Notes: generated from the letters alone by a model not told the origin. A stretch of DNA of 64,000 nucleotides from Rotaria socialis (GCA_905331475.1 CAJNYU010003219.1:62001-126000); one strand, 5' to 3'. Shown: positions 1-13,630, counted from the first letter of the stretch. A program made the numbers and translations.

Positions 1-1372
1 GATTTGTTCGATTTTATTACATTTGTGTAAAGCTAAAATGATATTTAAAAATATGAAACATTCCCATTCTTTTTATATAACAACAAAAAAACAAATCGAC
101 TTTATATCCAAACAGAAAGCTAACGAAAGAATATCGATGCAATTCAAAAACAAAAACAACACACTTGATTTCTCTAAGTAACACGAGAAAAAAAACATGC
201 ATTTCTTTAATAGAGAAATCATTTTAGAAAAACTCAAAGAAAACCAGATGAAATTACAAAAATAACAAGATATAATCTACACTGCTTTCGTCTTTCGTTT
301 CTAGCATACTCGTTTAATATCTTTGATTTAATTTGAGCTGTTCTGAACTTAAGATATACTGATTTAATTACTCTATACTCTAACCTGCCGAGTCAATCGA
401 GAATTAGCAATTGTTTCTCAATCACAGAGTTAAAAAACAACAACAATCCTAGATACGCATCTTTACTCAGCATGAAGATTCATCAGAATAGCTTCATTCT
501 CGGCAATTCATAATTATTACTAAAGAAAATAGCTGTTCAGTTCAATAGCATATCTTCTAACCTCGTATCTATTTTACTCTTTATTTCGTCTATATAATTT
601 TTGTTTTGTTTATTCAAGACTTTGTTTTCTAAGACAACTTGAGTTTTTTCCATTGATTCTGATCTATATATATTATGTAGAATCTTGATTGCCTGTTAGA
701 CAAAGATACTTTTAAGATATTTTTTCAAGACAAATAAAATGAATGAATATAATTAAATTCTTGTTTGATGTTTATATTGATTCAATAGACTATACTATTT
801 ATTACTTATTACTGTTTGTACAGACAGACTTTTATGTTATGCAAACAGATTAAAATCTCGAAATCAACTAAAAGATAATAATTAAAAACGAATACTATAT
901 TTTGAGGAACTATTTTATAGACATATACGATTCAATTATTTAGTAAAGAATAGAATTTCTTCAACAGATCATATTAGCAGAGAAACAATTTTCTTTATAT
1001 TTAACTTCAAGCATTTGTATAAAAGTGTGTGGATCAATTTTCATTACTCAGTATTGTTAATTGAAAAATTCACTTTTCGATTATAACCGTCGAATCGATC
1101 CGAGCGCCAAAAAAAGCTTAAATTTCAACCAAGTTTCTATGACGATCGTTTAATCAATGATGTGAAAAAAAGCTTTTTTTCTTTGTTCTTCTGTTTTCTT
1201 TTTCTACGGGTCTGTTAGTAAAACGATATTGATCTTTTTCTTTCGTTCAACTTTTGTACTTCGAATACAAAAGCAAACATTGTCTAACAACCACTTGTGT
1301 GCATACAAAGATATGCTCATATACAGTTTTGGAATAGATAAGCTTTAAAAAAATCTTCTTATTTCTACTTAC
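1..1372. other. AT-rich flank, no firm gene
   Basis: No convincing coding exon. It should hold, or be an intron leading to, the missing 3' end of the cupredoxin-like gene that enters from the right. Minus-strand acceptor-like sites near 540 and 670 could start a short last exon, but the peptides they give have no recognisable content, so none is assigned. Confidence 0.4.
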
Positions 1373-2974
1373 CACAATCAAAGACTCCAGTAAGGCCACC
1401 AGCAATATCTGGTACGACAGATGAATTTGAATCCATAGTAATCTGTAATAGTTCTTCTTGTGCATCGGTAGCTTTCCAATGAAATTGAATGAAATCATTA
1501 GTATTAACTTTATGAGCTAAAAGCGAAGAAAATAATACTTATTTTTTTCTTCAAAATATTTCTTTTCTTTTAATTTACTATATGAATCACCAAAAACTTG
1601 AATTGAATAAATGTTTCTATGAGGTTCAACAATGATTGTACCAATTTGATTATCGCCAGCTTTAAAACAATATATTCCTGTTGCAACAAATTGATGATAC
1701 ATACAACCATGACGTGATGGTTCATGCGGCCAAAAAAAGTTTTCATCGCTTGTTTTAAGCTAAATTAGAAATGGAAACATTTTCAATTTTCTTCTTCATT
1801 CTGTTTTTAAATATATAGATGTATAAACCTCAATCGATTGTTGTTTACTTTCAGTAACAGTAAATGGTTCAATTTGTACAACAGTTTGTTTACGCTTTCC
1901 CTTCCAAGCAAATCTAACCAAATCATTTTGTTGTACCCAAATAATATTTGGTTCAATTTTATCATCAGCTATTTCGATATGCTTAACTTTAAATGTTTCA
2001 CGAACAATACAAGCAGCTATATCATGAATTTGATTTTTATCATTCATACGACATAGAAATGACATGCCCAATTCAGTGAACGTTTTAGAAAATTTGCCTC
2101 TAGATAAATACCGAGTAGATACATTATCAGATGATCGATCAACTGTGTAAAGGCCATCAGATACAGGACAATATTTTTTTTCTTCAATGCGGTAACCAGG
2201 ATTTCGTGTTGTTATCCATTCAATATCGATGCTTTCACCTTTGTGTAAATAAATTTTTTGATCTTCTTTCTCATCCGTCAAAGAAAACTTTATTTCAGCT
2301 TTGTGAACTTTAAGAGTATTTTTTTCACAATAAGCCTTTGGACATTTACGTGTTTTTTCTATTGTTTGTCGTTGCAATGATGGAATAATACAAAAATATA
2401 ATTCAATATCAGATTGAGTCAGAGCAAACGGAAATATCAGACGTCTATCATTTTCTGGTGAACGACTTTTTATGTTACGCAATGTGTAACCATTTACTGC
2501 TGGATAATAATCATCACCATCTTTATATACTTCGACGACGTCGAAAGCACCTGTTCCTTTGGTTGTAAATTCAACAATATCGTTACATTCAATATGACCC
2601 TCAAAATTTTCCGGAAATGAACCACCACTTATATCTATGACGTGTACCCTTTTTGTTGCTTCATCTTCTGTATGCTCACCAGGTGCCATCAGACTTTGTA
2701 ATGAAGCCATGATAGGTACAGCTAAATAATGAGAAGAAGAAAGGAAACCTATATATTGTAACTAATAGATATACATCGAGAGAAAAATATATCCTAGGTT
2801 GAAGTTCAATCGAGAACAAACCAAAGCAAGATCAAATAAAAAATATAGAAAAGTAAACTAAAAACACACCAAACCTTCAATAATCGCTGTTTGAACTATT
2901 GATTGTTGACCAATAGGTTTTGAAGATTTCTTCCGGTTACCGGGTCCTTTTACAACAGATGCACCACAACCCAT
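1373..2974 (-). CDS. Cupredoxin-like multidomain protein, N-acylation signal (3' partial)
   Basis: Four exons, 2875-2974, 1829-2721, 1579-1759 and 1373-1516, join with correct phases and end at a clear donor (gtaagt), so the C-terminus lies further left. The 439 visible residues begin MGCGAS: Gly2 and Ser6 fit the N-myristoylation consensus, and Cys3 could be palmitoylated, which suggests a membrane-tethered cytosolic protein. No signal peptide follows. The body repeats a beta-rich unit of the form [hydrophobic]-x-x-N-D-x-[VIL]-x-F-x-[WT]-K, seen at HIECNDIVEFTTKG, WVQQNDLVRFAWKG and KVNTNDFIQFHWKA, plus a variant at LHKGESIDIEW. After the third unit comes RHGCMYHQFVATGIYCFKAG, which resembles the C-x-H...Y-x-F edge of a cupredoxin (blue copper) fold. 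Copper binding is inference. The family assignment rests on this repeat pattern alone. An ATG at 2710 also opens the main exon, but the exon with MGCGAS splices in frame upstream of it. Confidence 0.6.
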
Positions 2975-3557
2975 TATTATTAGTATACAAACAAAAGGCA
3001 AACAGAGATTGGTATAGAGGATGTTTTCACCACTCAAAAACTAGACACTCTAAAAAAATGATCAAACGCAGTCAAATACTGTGATCACATGCATAAGAAC
3101 GTCATCACAACAAAGATATTCATAAGCACATAAAATAAAAAATGATTCTCTAACCCGTCGCTTATATTCAATTTGTAAAATATCAAAATAAGACTAAATG
3201 AAACAAAATTTTTATTCTTTTTCTTCTGGCTGCTCGCTCGACTTGTTATTTCATAGAACTTTTTTTGCGTCTACAGTTGCTAAGCAATAACTTAACGTAT
3301 TTCCTAATAATTATCTTCGAGATTTTTCATTATCTATCCTCGTGTTTAGACATTTTATTCGTAAAATTTACTATTTTATTCGTAAAATTTGCTATTTTAT
3401 TTTGTTTTTTAACATATTTTTCATTGTATCTAGATGTCAGTATTTAAAAATTGTCTTGACAACATTTTGCGGGTTCAGTTTTCTTTCTTTTCTGTTTTTT
3501 TTTGAAAGAAATGATCAGCAATGTTCTCTATGCAATTTTAAAAGCTAAAACTTTCTC

Positions 3558-4353
3558 ATGAATACTTACAATATAAATGAACTTTCTTCATCATCTGAAT
3601 CCGATGGTCCCTATTTAGTCGATTCAAGATATTGTCGTACAACAATTAGATGTAAACGGAAATCATTGAAAAAAACAATTAAATTGATTCATGGCCGTTG
3701 TGTTGTTATCTATCGAGGCACAGGAGATCTTTTACCTATTGCAGCAAAGGATGCAGATCGAAATTGTTATTGTGGTAAATGAAAATTTATCTTTTTTTGC
3801 ATTCGATAGGAAATATCATTAGCAAATAGATTTTGTTTTTGTTTGTCATGATCCAAAGTCAATGAGTTTAGCAAAACACATGTCCGCTATGCCACAATCT
3901 GGATCAGCTTTACATGATTCATCAATATCAGAAGATGATAATGTGAGTCTAGTTTGTTTAAATACAAATTTTTCTAAGAAGTATTTCATTTAAAAGGACG
4001 ATAAAAGTGATAAAAAGATTTTTCAACAACGATTCGTATCTTCAAATAGTAATCAACGATTATCAGAAAAAGATTCATTTTTATTTCCAAAAAAAATAAA
4101 TGAATATAATAACAACGAAAATTCTATTTCGTTCATTACATCTGAAAGAGAATCACGGATCAAGAATAATTCTTCAACAACATGCATTGATACCAATGAA
4201 ACTGAAACATCGAAAGAGCAATTAATAATTGAAGATATCGATGTTGATGTTGACGAATTGATTGACGCTGATGAACCATCAGTTTCAATTGTTTATTTTC
4301 CATCAACGCATACGAAACCTATTTCGAATATTTTTATTGACAAAAGTAGATAA
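3558..4353 (+). CDS. Unknown 228-aa Ser/Asp-rich protein
   Basis: Three exons, 3558-3774, 3830-3942 and 3997-4353, with introns of 55 and 54 nt and phases 1 and 0, give a complete 228-residue protein ending in TAA. The first 74 residues are the most protein-like: a Ser-rich start, a basic patch, and two nearby cysteines (NCYC) that run across the first splice into FVFVCHDPKSM. The rest is polar and low in complexity, with an acidic stretch (DIDVDVDELIDADE) near the end. There is no signal peptide, membrane segment or known domain that I can see. The gene diverges from the neighbouring cupredoxin-like gene, with ATGs about 580 nt apart, so the two may share a promoter region. I do not recognise the family. 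Confidence 0.6.
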
Positions 4354-6736
4354 AAACATTCATATTTTAATATAGTATACTATGTTGGAAAAAGATGCGA
4401 ACTCGTAGTAGAAAATACGATGCGAAGCTTCATTGAATTTCAATGCAAAAGAAATTGATATTCTTTAAAATTATAATTCTAAGAAAGAAGATATGCTTAC
4501 ATAAAAAAAGCCGTAATAAAAAATTTCAAATCTTTTTTCTATAGATAGAATCGAAAGTGCTGAAATTCGTTTTCAGACAGGAGAATGATAGTTAAATATC
4601 CTTTAGTGGACTCAGCGATGAATTAGTCTTAGCGAATGGGAAGATTTTTCTTATCGTATTAATTTCTTTTACTAGAGTACACATTTCTGAATACTACGTA
4701 TACCGTTATAAAATCAACATTGACTGAGGAGAAAATCTTTTGAATTAATAAAAGATTCTATTTTACGAAATCTATTTACGTATAAATTATTTATTCTATT
4801 GATACCAAATATAAATCCAGAAGATATTTGTGTATACTTTGATACAATGATTTTTCAAAAACCAATTGTTCAAAAGAGCAGATTTTCTGCTGATTGTTTA
4901 TTATAGGTTTTTCTAGGTAGATATTATATCATGCTGTCATTAAAGAGATAGTTTTTCTATTTCAAATAAAGCTTTGTAAAAAAAAAACGAACTAAACAAA
5001 GCTGCATATTCTGTATTTTGTACAGATTTAAAAGGAAAATTTTTAACCAAAATCCTATGATAATCTAAATTTCAATTTTCTACAAATCCGGCATATTTTG
5101 ATTTATAGAAATTTCTCATACTGCTCTTCAGTATCATGATACTTTTTAAAGTGCTGAAAATCTAGTGAATTTCTTTACAAAAACACAATTTATCAGTTGA
5201 GATGATTCCTTTGTAAACTTAATGCACAAAAGGATTCTTTTAGTTTTCGTTTTCTCATCATTATCACGGCTATCGTATCAAATATAAACTTCAAAATTAC
5301 AGTTATTTAGTCATTATTCTTCTAATATATATTTCAATACTCTTATAATATTGAAGTTCTGTTTTCATTAAAATCTAACTGATAGCCATAGTAAACATTT
5401 CAACTATCAAAATATAGCTTAAATAGAATCGTTTCTGTTTTACATGTACATATACATACATGGACAATTGAATTACCATCGATTGATATATAAACCAGTC
5501 TTAACCGAAGAAAAATCACTAATTCTTTCGATTCAACCCAGCTAACATGATGTTAAATAGTATTTGCTTTTTCCTTTTATATAGATGCATTTCATTTATT
5601 TCAATAGTTATTAATGTTTAATCTAATAAAAAACAATAATACTAAATATAAGAAATTTGAAAAGAGTTGAATTTTCGTTTCAATCATTATTTGTTCATGT
5701 ATTTCACCATACGCTTTTTAAACCAATCCTAAAACTTGTGAAATCTTCCAACCATGAAAATTATTATTCATTTTCATCTCAAAATGCCAGTAAAAACTGG
5801 TTCACATGTCTATCTTGATGAACACTTCTTCCTCGAATAAAAGTTTTTTTTTTTGTTTGCTTAACAAAGCAATCACTGGATACTTTGCCGCTAGATTAAA
5901 ATGCTTCAGCTATCGGAAGAAATAGTCGAAGAAAAACAATGAAGTTAAACAAAAAGCAAATAAACAAAATAATACAATGCGAACTTGACTTTCAACTGAA
6001 GATGATGAAATGATGTGGAAGAGAAATTAGTACTTACGTTAGTTCGTACGACTTATCGATGAAGCAAGGAGCTTTTTGAATTTTTACAGTGTCGAAAAGC
6101 AGCCTATCTTAGGATTTTTTTATTTGATTAAAAATCACCATAGTTACCAATCAGAAAATTGACTTTTTTTTTTAAATTTCAACAAGTTTGTTCATATGAT
6201 TTCAATAGAAAATACAACAGTGCATCTTTTGAGAAAAATATCAGCCAATCACGAAAACAAAGCATCTCATAAATGATTTTCAACATGCAATACAGCGATA
6301 CCATATAAAACAAATTCAATCTATGACAATTTGAAAATCATGTGTTTGATTATTTTACAAAAATCTGTTATCCCTCAATGATACATTCTAAAATATAATC
6401 GACTTAACTAATATCGTTTTGTTTTTTGTTATTGATATGAACCATTTGTTTGAGTGAGTATTCAATATTAAATGAATCAAGAAAAAGTCAAATATTTATA
6501 CATGTATATTGTTGGAATCGAAGGAAAAAATATCCACAATCTCTCAAATCGAATCGAATACTTGGAAAAAGAAATAGTGACACATGAAGTTTGGCAAAGA
6601 AAAAACAAAAACAAAAAGACTCACACGAACAACACAAACGAAAAAACACGTCAAATTAGATACAATACATTTCATTCGCATACACAATCACCGAAGCCCG
6701 TTGAAGACAAATAAAAAAAAGCAAGATATTCAGTTA
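4354..6736. other. Intergenic, nothing assigned
   Basis: AT-rich sequence between the 3' ends of two converging genes. The open frame at 6472-6714 is K/N/T-rich with no splice or homology support, and I treat it as chance. Confidence 0.4.
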
Positions 6737-6995
6737 TTATTTTCTTGCATCATCATTGACATCAACATCAGAACTATTGGTCTCATCGTTATTAACAATT
6801 AATGTTGGATGAAAGGTGATCGTGTCTTCATTTTGTTGTTGTTGACAATCACAACAATCATTTGATAAAGTACATAATTCATTTTTATCATGGTTTGTTG
6901 AATTTTTTGTCGACGAGGTTGATTCTGTACCATCAGTAAAATTATTATTATTATTATTGTTGTTATTATTCTTATTATTATTGTTGGTATTAGTA

Positions 6996-7027
<32 letters not shown>

Positions 7028-9660
7028 TGAGCTTGATGTAAGTAATTCACGCTCTTTTGTATTTCGCCATTTCATTCGACGATTTTGAAACCTGAAACCA
7101 AAACTTTTTTATGTTTCACTATCATGATTAACATTATATATATTACTCACCATATTTTAACCTTGAATAATGAATGATGAGAAAAAGAGAGAAAAAAAAG
7201 TTTTTATCATTAAATATAATAGTTTTATTTTTATTTTTATTATATAATTACCTGTGAATCTTTTAATCCAAGTCGTTGAGCTAACTTTTTTCTTTCTGGT
7301 TTACTTATATATTTTTGTTTAAGAAAAGCTACTTCAAGGCCCTTACGTTGTTGATCAGAAAACACTGCACGTCGTAACATTCCACGACGTGGTTTACTAC
7401 GAAGACCTAACGGCCAAAATATGCTGGATGGAGGAGGTGGAATGTAGAGTCCATTTGGTGGTGCTGTACCACTTAATAATGAAGGTGTTGATGAATTTAA
7501 TGATGACGAGCCATTGCTACCAAAATAACTACCTGGTTGATTACCTATGAGAAATACAGAGAAAAAATAAAACGACAAATTATCAGAATCAACAAAATTA
7601 TAATGCACACATTCATTCAATTTCTATTGTTTTCATAATAGGTAGCATACATTAATTGAATAGAGAGACGATAAGTGAAAAAAAATAATATGATTAGAGA
7701 TATATATACAGAGACACATACAATAGAAATAAGCCTGAAGTGAAGAAATCAAAACAAGCTAGCCGAAAGGGAATAGAAAGAGAGATCGTATTGCCTCTTG
7801 GCAAGAACTTGCATCTTCATCTTTTCTTCTTCTTAGATCTACCTTCGTTTTACCATGCCATATATATATGCACACACTTGAAATTCTCATGTGAAATATG
7901 ATAGGTAGTTGACAAATAAAAACGCTGATTGGTAGTTCTTCTCATCATCATCATTATTATTTTCATCAATTTAAAACCTGTTGGGTATGTTTGCCCATGT
8001 AGTCGAGTAATCGAGACGTACATACAAGCAACCACTTGGATGATGAAACAAGAGAAAGAGAGAGAGAGAGGGGGGGGAGAGAGAATAAGAAAATGAGAAA
8101 GAACATGTTCTTTAGACTATGTGTATATGCCAACGAGAATCAATTATACTTGTATGTGTATGCGTATGTGTCTGTATGCACATTTCGACTTTTAATTGAA
8201 GAATATAAGTTTGAAAAAGAGAATTGAGGAAGGAGAGTGCAATAAATAAAAAGCGTTTATAATTACTTGTGACTAGGCGAGTGACGAGTATTGATTAGAT
8301 CAAATTACAACGTCTTTTACAAGTAATAAAAATAAAAAATAAAACCTTTTTTTTACTTACCAATAAAAGGTCGAAGATTTGGACGCCATAAACCGTTGGG
8401 TGGTGGTGGATGACCATCGAATGAGAGATGTTGTTGTCTATTACTAGCTGCCATTTGAAAAAGAAGACGATCATGAAGAAGATTTTGATGTTGTTGTTGT
8501 TGTTGTTGTTGTTCATTGCAATGATCTCTGGATGATCCAGTAATACTATTACTGTTGATGTTGTTTTGATTATTGTTTGATGACAGACAATTGAATGGTG
8601 AATATGATGACGAGGAGCCATACATAGGATGAGAAAGAAGTGCTGTTGATGGTAAAGCATGTTGATCAGATGATGGTGAACTACTACTGAGATGTGTTCG
8701 GAATGGTGATTTGAAAGGTGATTTAGCCATACATGGTTCACTTGAGGAAACAGATGAACTTGATGAAATAGGTGATTCAGCATGAGTTCGAACTAAACAC
8801 AAGACAAATCAAACGATCAATTTATTAATACGACATGGGACTTCTTGATATAAGTTAAAATAATTGTTATATAGTTCAAGTGACTTCAAGGAGAAACGCT
8901 GTTGAGTAAACGTTTGAGATGAAAAATAAATAAATAATAGAAATTGTCGAGAAAAAAAAGACTAAAATTTCTCGTCATCCAAATTAAATATCTTCGAGAA
9001 ATTTAAAAGAAAACAACTACATAATTCTGAAGTCTGTTTAATTTCTAATTCTGTTTTGTTTATCTCTCTAAACGAATATAGTTGAATTAAAATGGACTCA
9101 CTATTCATTAACTACATCTTTTAACGAAAATGAGTCTTTTTTTTTCATAGAAAATAAATTATTTAAGTATTGAGATATTTGTCGATTTCTGTAAATATAT
9201 ATATACAATATTCCATTGTCGTAAATATTGACGTCAATTTAGAATTATGATCTCCTATTTCTCGTTAATCTTCTGAGTATACACAAGACAAATCTATTTT
9301 GTATTGCACATTTGTGTAATGCGCTAAGAATATTATAATAATATGAAGAAGAAGAAAAAAACTAGAAAATTTCTTACTTTTATGTCTTAAATCATCATCA
9401 GAATCATTACCAACATCAAACGAAGATTCATTATCTGAATTTGTGCCAAGAATTGCGTCAACACCGAATTTCAGTTTTTTTCGTGGTGGCAATAATTTTG
9501 TATGGTCAATTATTCTCATTCCAATTGCAGACGTAAATGTTAATTTGTCTTCATTGTCATTTACTGTATTTCTTTTCATTTTATTATTGTTACTACTACC
9601 TGTATTCGTTAAAAGTGGTAATAAGTAAGAGGATTGGCGACATGCAGCGTCAATCATCAT
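6737..9660 (-). CDS. DBX: Dbx-type homeobox transcription factor
   Basis: Five exons, 9378-9660, 8361-8792, 7252-7544, 7151-7161 and 6737-7091, give 457 residues with all phases closing. The homeodomain covers about residues 293-352, and its recognition helix reads VKIWFQNRRMKW with Gln50. The extended block SKPRRGMLRRAVFSD just before it, the stretch QKYISKPERKKLAQRLGLKDSQ and the flank RNTKEREL are diagnostic for developing-brain homeobox (Dbx) proteins. An N-terminal KLKFGVDAIL matches the conserved Engrailed-homology-like repressor motif of vertebrate DBX1, and FWPLGLR before the homeodomain is also shared. Dbx factors are nuclear repressors that pattern interneuron progenitors. Low-complexity Ser, Gln (exon 2) and Asn (last exon) runs are extra. 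The ATG at 9660 is followed by a second Met, and I kept the first. About 4 kb of gene-poor DNA lies upstream and may carry control elements. Confidence 0.95.
7151..7161 (-). other. DBX: 11-nt microexon inside the Dbx homeobox
   Basis: The exon GTTAAAATATG is flanked by an acceptor (attcaag) and a donor (gtgagt). It encodes homeodomain residues 45-47 (V-K-I) and two bases of Trp48. The preceding exon ends at Gln44 and the following one starts with the last base of Trp48 and Phe49. Without it the invariant VKIW would be lost and the frame would shift, so it must be a constitutive exon if the gene is functional. Confidence 0.85.
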
Positions 9661-9780
9661 CTTCTATGTGTATGTGTCTATGTCAGGCAGGCAATCAAAA
9701 TTCTCATTTTGTCGATTAGCTAGACGAATGCAGGGTCGGATCAGCTTCTATGTCGCTTCCATTAGTGTCCAATCATTGCC

Positions 9781-9819
9781 GAGAGAGAGAGAGAGAGAGC
9801 GAGAGAGAGCGAGAGAGAG
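9781..9819. repeat. GA-rich simple repeat upstream of Dbx
   Basis: Near-uninterrupted (GA)n with a few GC breaks, about 120 nt upstream of the Dbx ATG. GA tracts near promoters can bind GAGA-type factors in other invertebrates; no function is shown here. Confidence 0.7.
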
Positions 9820-12600
9820 AAAAAAAATAAATGACGACAAGCATCCACCATTCAAAACGCTCACAGGTAAAAATGCAGTGCTTTCTTTCTTTCTCTCTTC
9901 TCCTTTTTTTTCCACTATTTGTCAACTGACATGTATATGTATGTGAGCTCAAGAGGCCGCACACTCAATAAAGCGGCATCGATGAATGAAACTAAACTGA
10001 TCCGTGTATAAAATGAGTGAGAGATAGAGAGAGGGGAGGAGAAAAAGAAGAAAAAGAAGTATTATGAAAATGTACAAACAGTATAAGTGGCAGCAACAAG
10101 AAAAAGTAAAATTTACGCAACAAATAAAATGAATTTAATTGATGCATTAAAAGAAAAAAGTAAAATCTGATTCGTTCATTCGTTTTTCTTTCTATATGGG
10201 CGTCGTCAATTGTAGGTGTGTAACCTAATCGGTGATAACAACAACACTCAATCGGAACAATAACAATTTTCACTTTCTGTTAATCATCGACGCCAATGAG
10301 CTCACCTTAGTTTTTTTTCCAATCATTCAATTATCGAGAATGAGAGAATTAAAAACGTAAAGAGATTCTTTCTCTTCATCATTTCATACTACCAATCGGA
10401 GCGGAGAAGAGCACTTTCAAAGTTTGAGTGATTGACAAGGGAAAAAGAAAACTTGCTAAGAGGCAAATATACTTTCTCTGACTAAAAAAGAAATAACTGC
10501 ACAATAATAATGAAGGATCAAATAGCAACATGCGATTTTTTTCTTCTCTTATTTGTGATTTTTTCGTATTATGATTATATATCTTAGTATCATTTCAATT
10601 GAATCGATTTGTCAATCAAATTTGTTCCGGTAATCGATTACGGAAGAGCTTGTATTTCAAACGTATATTTAAAAGAAAACATATTTGCATGTGTGCGTTG
10701 TTACAAAATAGTTTTTTTTCTTCTTATTTTCTCGATTATATAAGCAAACAAAAACAAAAACAAAAACAATTACAACTAATTAACTTATTGACAGAGACTT
10801 TGATCGTTGCTATCAACATTTTTCTATTTCCCATCAAGTAAATACATCTATAGATACTTGTTCATTCTCTTAATCTTGTATTTTATACGAGAGGTGCTTG
10901 AACTATATATGCTTGATTAGATCAAACTCATTACTATATGTCGATAAGTCACATTGATACTAAGCTATTTATTTTACCGCCCTCTCTTAACGGTAAATGA
11001 CAAAACAAAAACGGAAATCGGCATATTAAAAGAAGAGGAAATGGGATTTGTAGTACCATGAACAAGACTTGTAAACGGTATTTTTCGTTATTTTGATATA
11101 AATGAACGAATAGAGTTAGAATGTGTGAAATAAGAGACAACCAAGCTTGAGTTGATTATCGCAGAGTGATTCGAGGAAGAATGCTTCAGAATAGCCATCA
11201 TATACAGCCTCTTTACTTGACGCGCAGGGTGCACATCTTCTTTTTCTCTTTTTCAATTTGTTCACGAGTCACTTGAAGATTTGACGTATGACAATGGTGA
11301 AACAAGTAACCGTTGATGTTTCATGTGGTGAAATGCAATGATTAGGACAAGAAGAGACACGAAGCAAATTGAATTGAGATATATATATGTCTTCAAAATG
11401 AGTTTTTATGAAAGATAATTGAGAAAATTTATCAAGGTACAATAAATAATCTAGAAGGAAAAAGAAAATGCTATGTCTACATGTCATGTTACCTTATCAT
11501 AGGACTAAATTATATTTTCTTTCTAGCTGACAGAGTAGACTAATAATATATACATTTACAATCATTGAGAAGTAAAAATAAAAATAATAAAAAAATACAC
11601 TGACAATTTGATTATTCATTGTCGTTTTTAGTGGTATTCATAGTGAATCTTTGTTGATATCTTTGCTGACCAAAATAATTTACTAGTAATTCAGTGAATA
11701 GTTTTTTCTTTGACATCAACTTTATGATTTCATCATCGATATTTAAAAGAAAAGGTATACATCACCTTTTGGAATATAATGATTTCTTTTCGACATAGAT
11801 TACAAATAATTAGATGACATTACAGAAACTAATGCATCGATAGATTATCTGTAAAGAAATTCTAAAGATTACATACAACTTGTTCTAATATGCGCATTAA
11901 AGAGCATTTTATATAAATTAATAGTTCCAAAACAAGTATCGGTACAGTCATGCTTATCTATGTATATCAGTAGATACTAATAGAATTTATTTTTATAATT
12001 TAATCTACGAATGCATTACTTCTTTAATAGTTTTAGAAGAAACTAAAAAACAGATTGCAGAAAAATATAAATATTGTTAATAATTTTGATTCACGTTCTT
12101 ATGAAGTAGTTGATTGTGTTTACCATAAGTGATGATTTTCAAGTCATTTACATTAAGAATTAATCCATATTTATTTCAATTGGGCTTATAGTGAGTTTCG
12201 GCTTATTACTTGTCTATTCAACGTCATATTTCATGAGACATTAGCTGTTTGTTTTACTGTATACACATCTATATACTTATGGATGATACTTTGCTAGATT
12301 TATAGATACTAATATGAATATTGGAAAATTCTGTGTATATACATGTGTAGGTATACCACACAAATTTTACAAAAAAAAGAAAACTTAAGATTAAGTCAAT
12401 GATTATTAATGAGAATTGAGATCTTTGATTATTATTGATAATAACACTGGATGTTAACTTCTTTTTTATTCAAACATAATATTTAAAAACGATACTATCA
12501 AGTTGAAATCGTCATTTTTTCAACGATTTTTTTCTAAAAAACGAAGAAATTTGATATATGGCTGACAAAATGTAGTTATAAAATCGAATTCATGAAATTA

Positions 12601-13630
12601 TTATTTGAAAAGATTTTGAATAAAAGTATTGTTTCTTAATCTCATAACTGCTTTTATGATAATCTGATGGTGTACTATTTGAATGGCAGCATCTTCGATA
12701 AGATCCGGAGAAACGTATGTAAGACAGTTTCGATTCGAAATGCATAGCAAGAGATTGAAAAGGCAAAGGATTATTGTGTCTGGCGTAACGTCATGTAGTT
12801 GAAATGACTGAAGAGTAATATATTTTTGATATTTTTTTGATTCGATAGGCATAATATTACTGTCTTTTGCTTGTTCTAATAATCTAAATAAACCTTCAAA
12901 TCCTTATTTTCAACTAAAGAAGCTTACTTTTTTTTATGCGTTTTTTAGTATTTTATCATATTTATTTTTAAATATTGTTGTGTAGAAAAATACTTTTTTT
13001 GCCATTTGATATTTTTTTGTTTGTTGAAAAAAACAATATGTAACCGTTACAAAAATATATATTAACTAGACGATATTTTATTATACGTAATTAAAATCCT
13101 ATCAGACCAGTCAACAAATTGATTGCTTTCGTTTCAGAACAAGAGCTTTTTCTATTTTATGAGACTTCAACTTGTACAAAGATGCAAAGTATAGATTGCT
13201 CCACTTATCTGTAAAATCAGCGTCTTTTCTCTTTCGAGTTCATATAGAATTTCTGATCTACAATTAGAATTTTCTAAACCAGACTACAAACGAAAAATTT
13301 CATTTTACACAATTGACTGGAATCGAAGGAGTCCATAACACCGGGATGTTTTCTTACTAAGAGATATTTCCGCATGTAGTAGAGTTTACGAATTTATAAT
13401 AATGATTAGTAGTGCATTTTTGTAAATGTCACAGGAAAGGTTATTTATTACACTTTTTCATCGTGTTTAAGTACATAGTACACATTTTTGAAGAAAGCAT
13501 CAAATGAAATAAGTTCTATTTTCAATAACAAAAGATCACGCTCAAGACGGGAAAAAAATGCCAATTTATTCAAATCAAAGACGTTTTGAATACAGGGCTT
13601 TCGTTTTTGTATTGTATGAATACAAAACAT
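12601..13630 (-). pseudogene. Coding-like remnants, unidentified
   Basis: Three minus-strand stretches have protein-like composition. 13448-13630 includes FSRLERDLLLLKIELISFDA. About 13150-13260 includes DADFTDKWSNLYFASLYKLK. 12601-12899 opens after an acceptor-like AATAAG with GFEGLFRLLEQAKDSN and continues into a helical stretch that contains LCLFNLLLC and NCLTYVSPDLIEDAA. Stops and missing donors prevent one open model, so this may be a decayed gene lying just downstream of BUD13. The last stretch is vaguely helical-repeat-like. I do not recognise the family, and chance open frames in AT-rich DNA remain possible. Confidence 0.25.

Noticed and set aside
6472-6802. Open frames of 72-80 codons on the plus strand
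   Set aside because: K/N/T-rich content of AT-rich DNA, overlapping the 3' end of Dbx, with no splice or domain support.
6930-7030. (ATT)n run as a separate microsatellite
   Set aside because: It is coding sequence for the poly-Asn tract of Dbx.
9668-9964. Overlapping open frames through the GA tract
   Set aside because: Their length comes partly from the GA repeat read as Glu-Arg or Ser-Leu runs.
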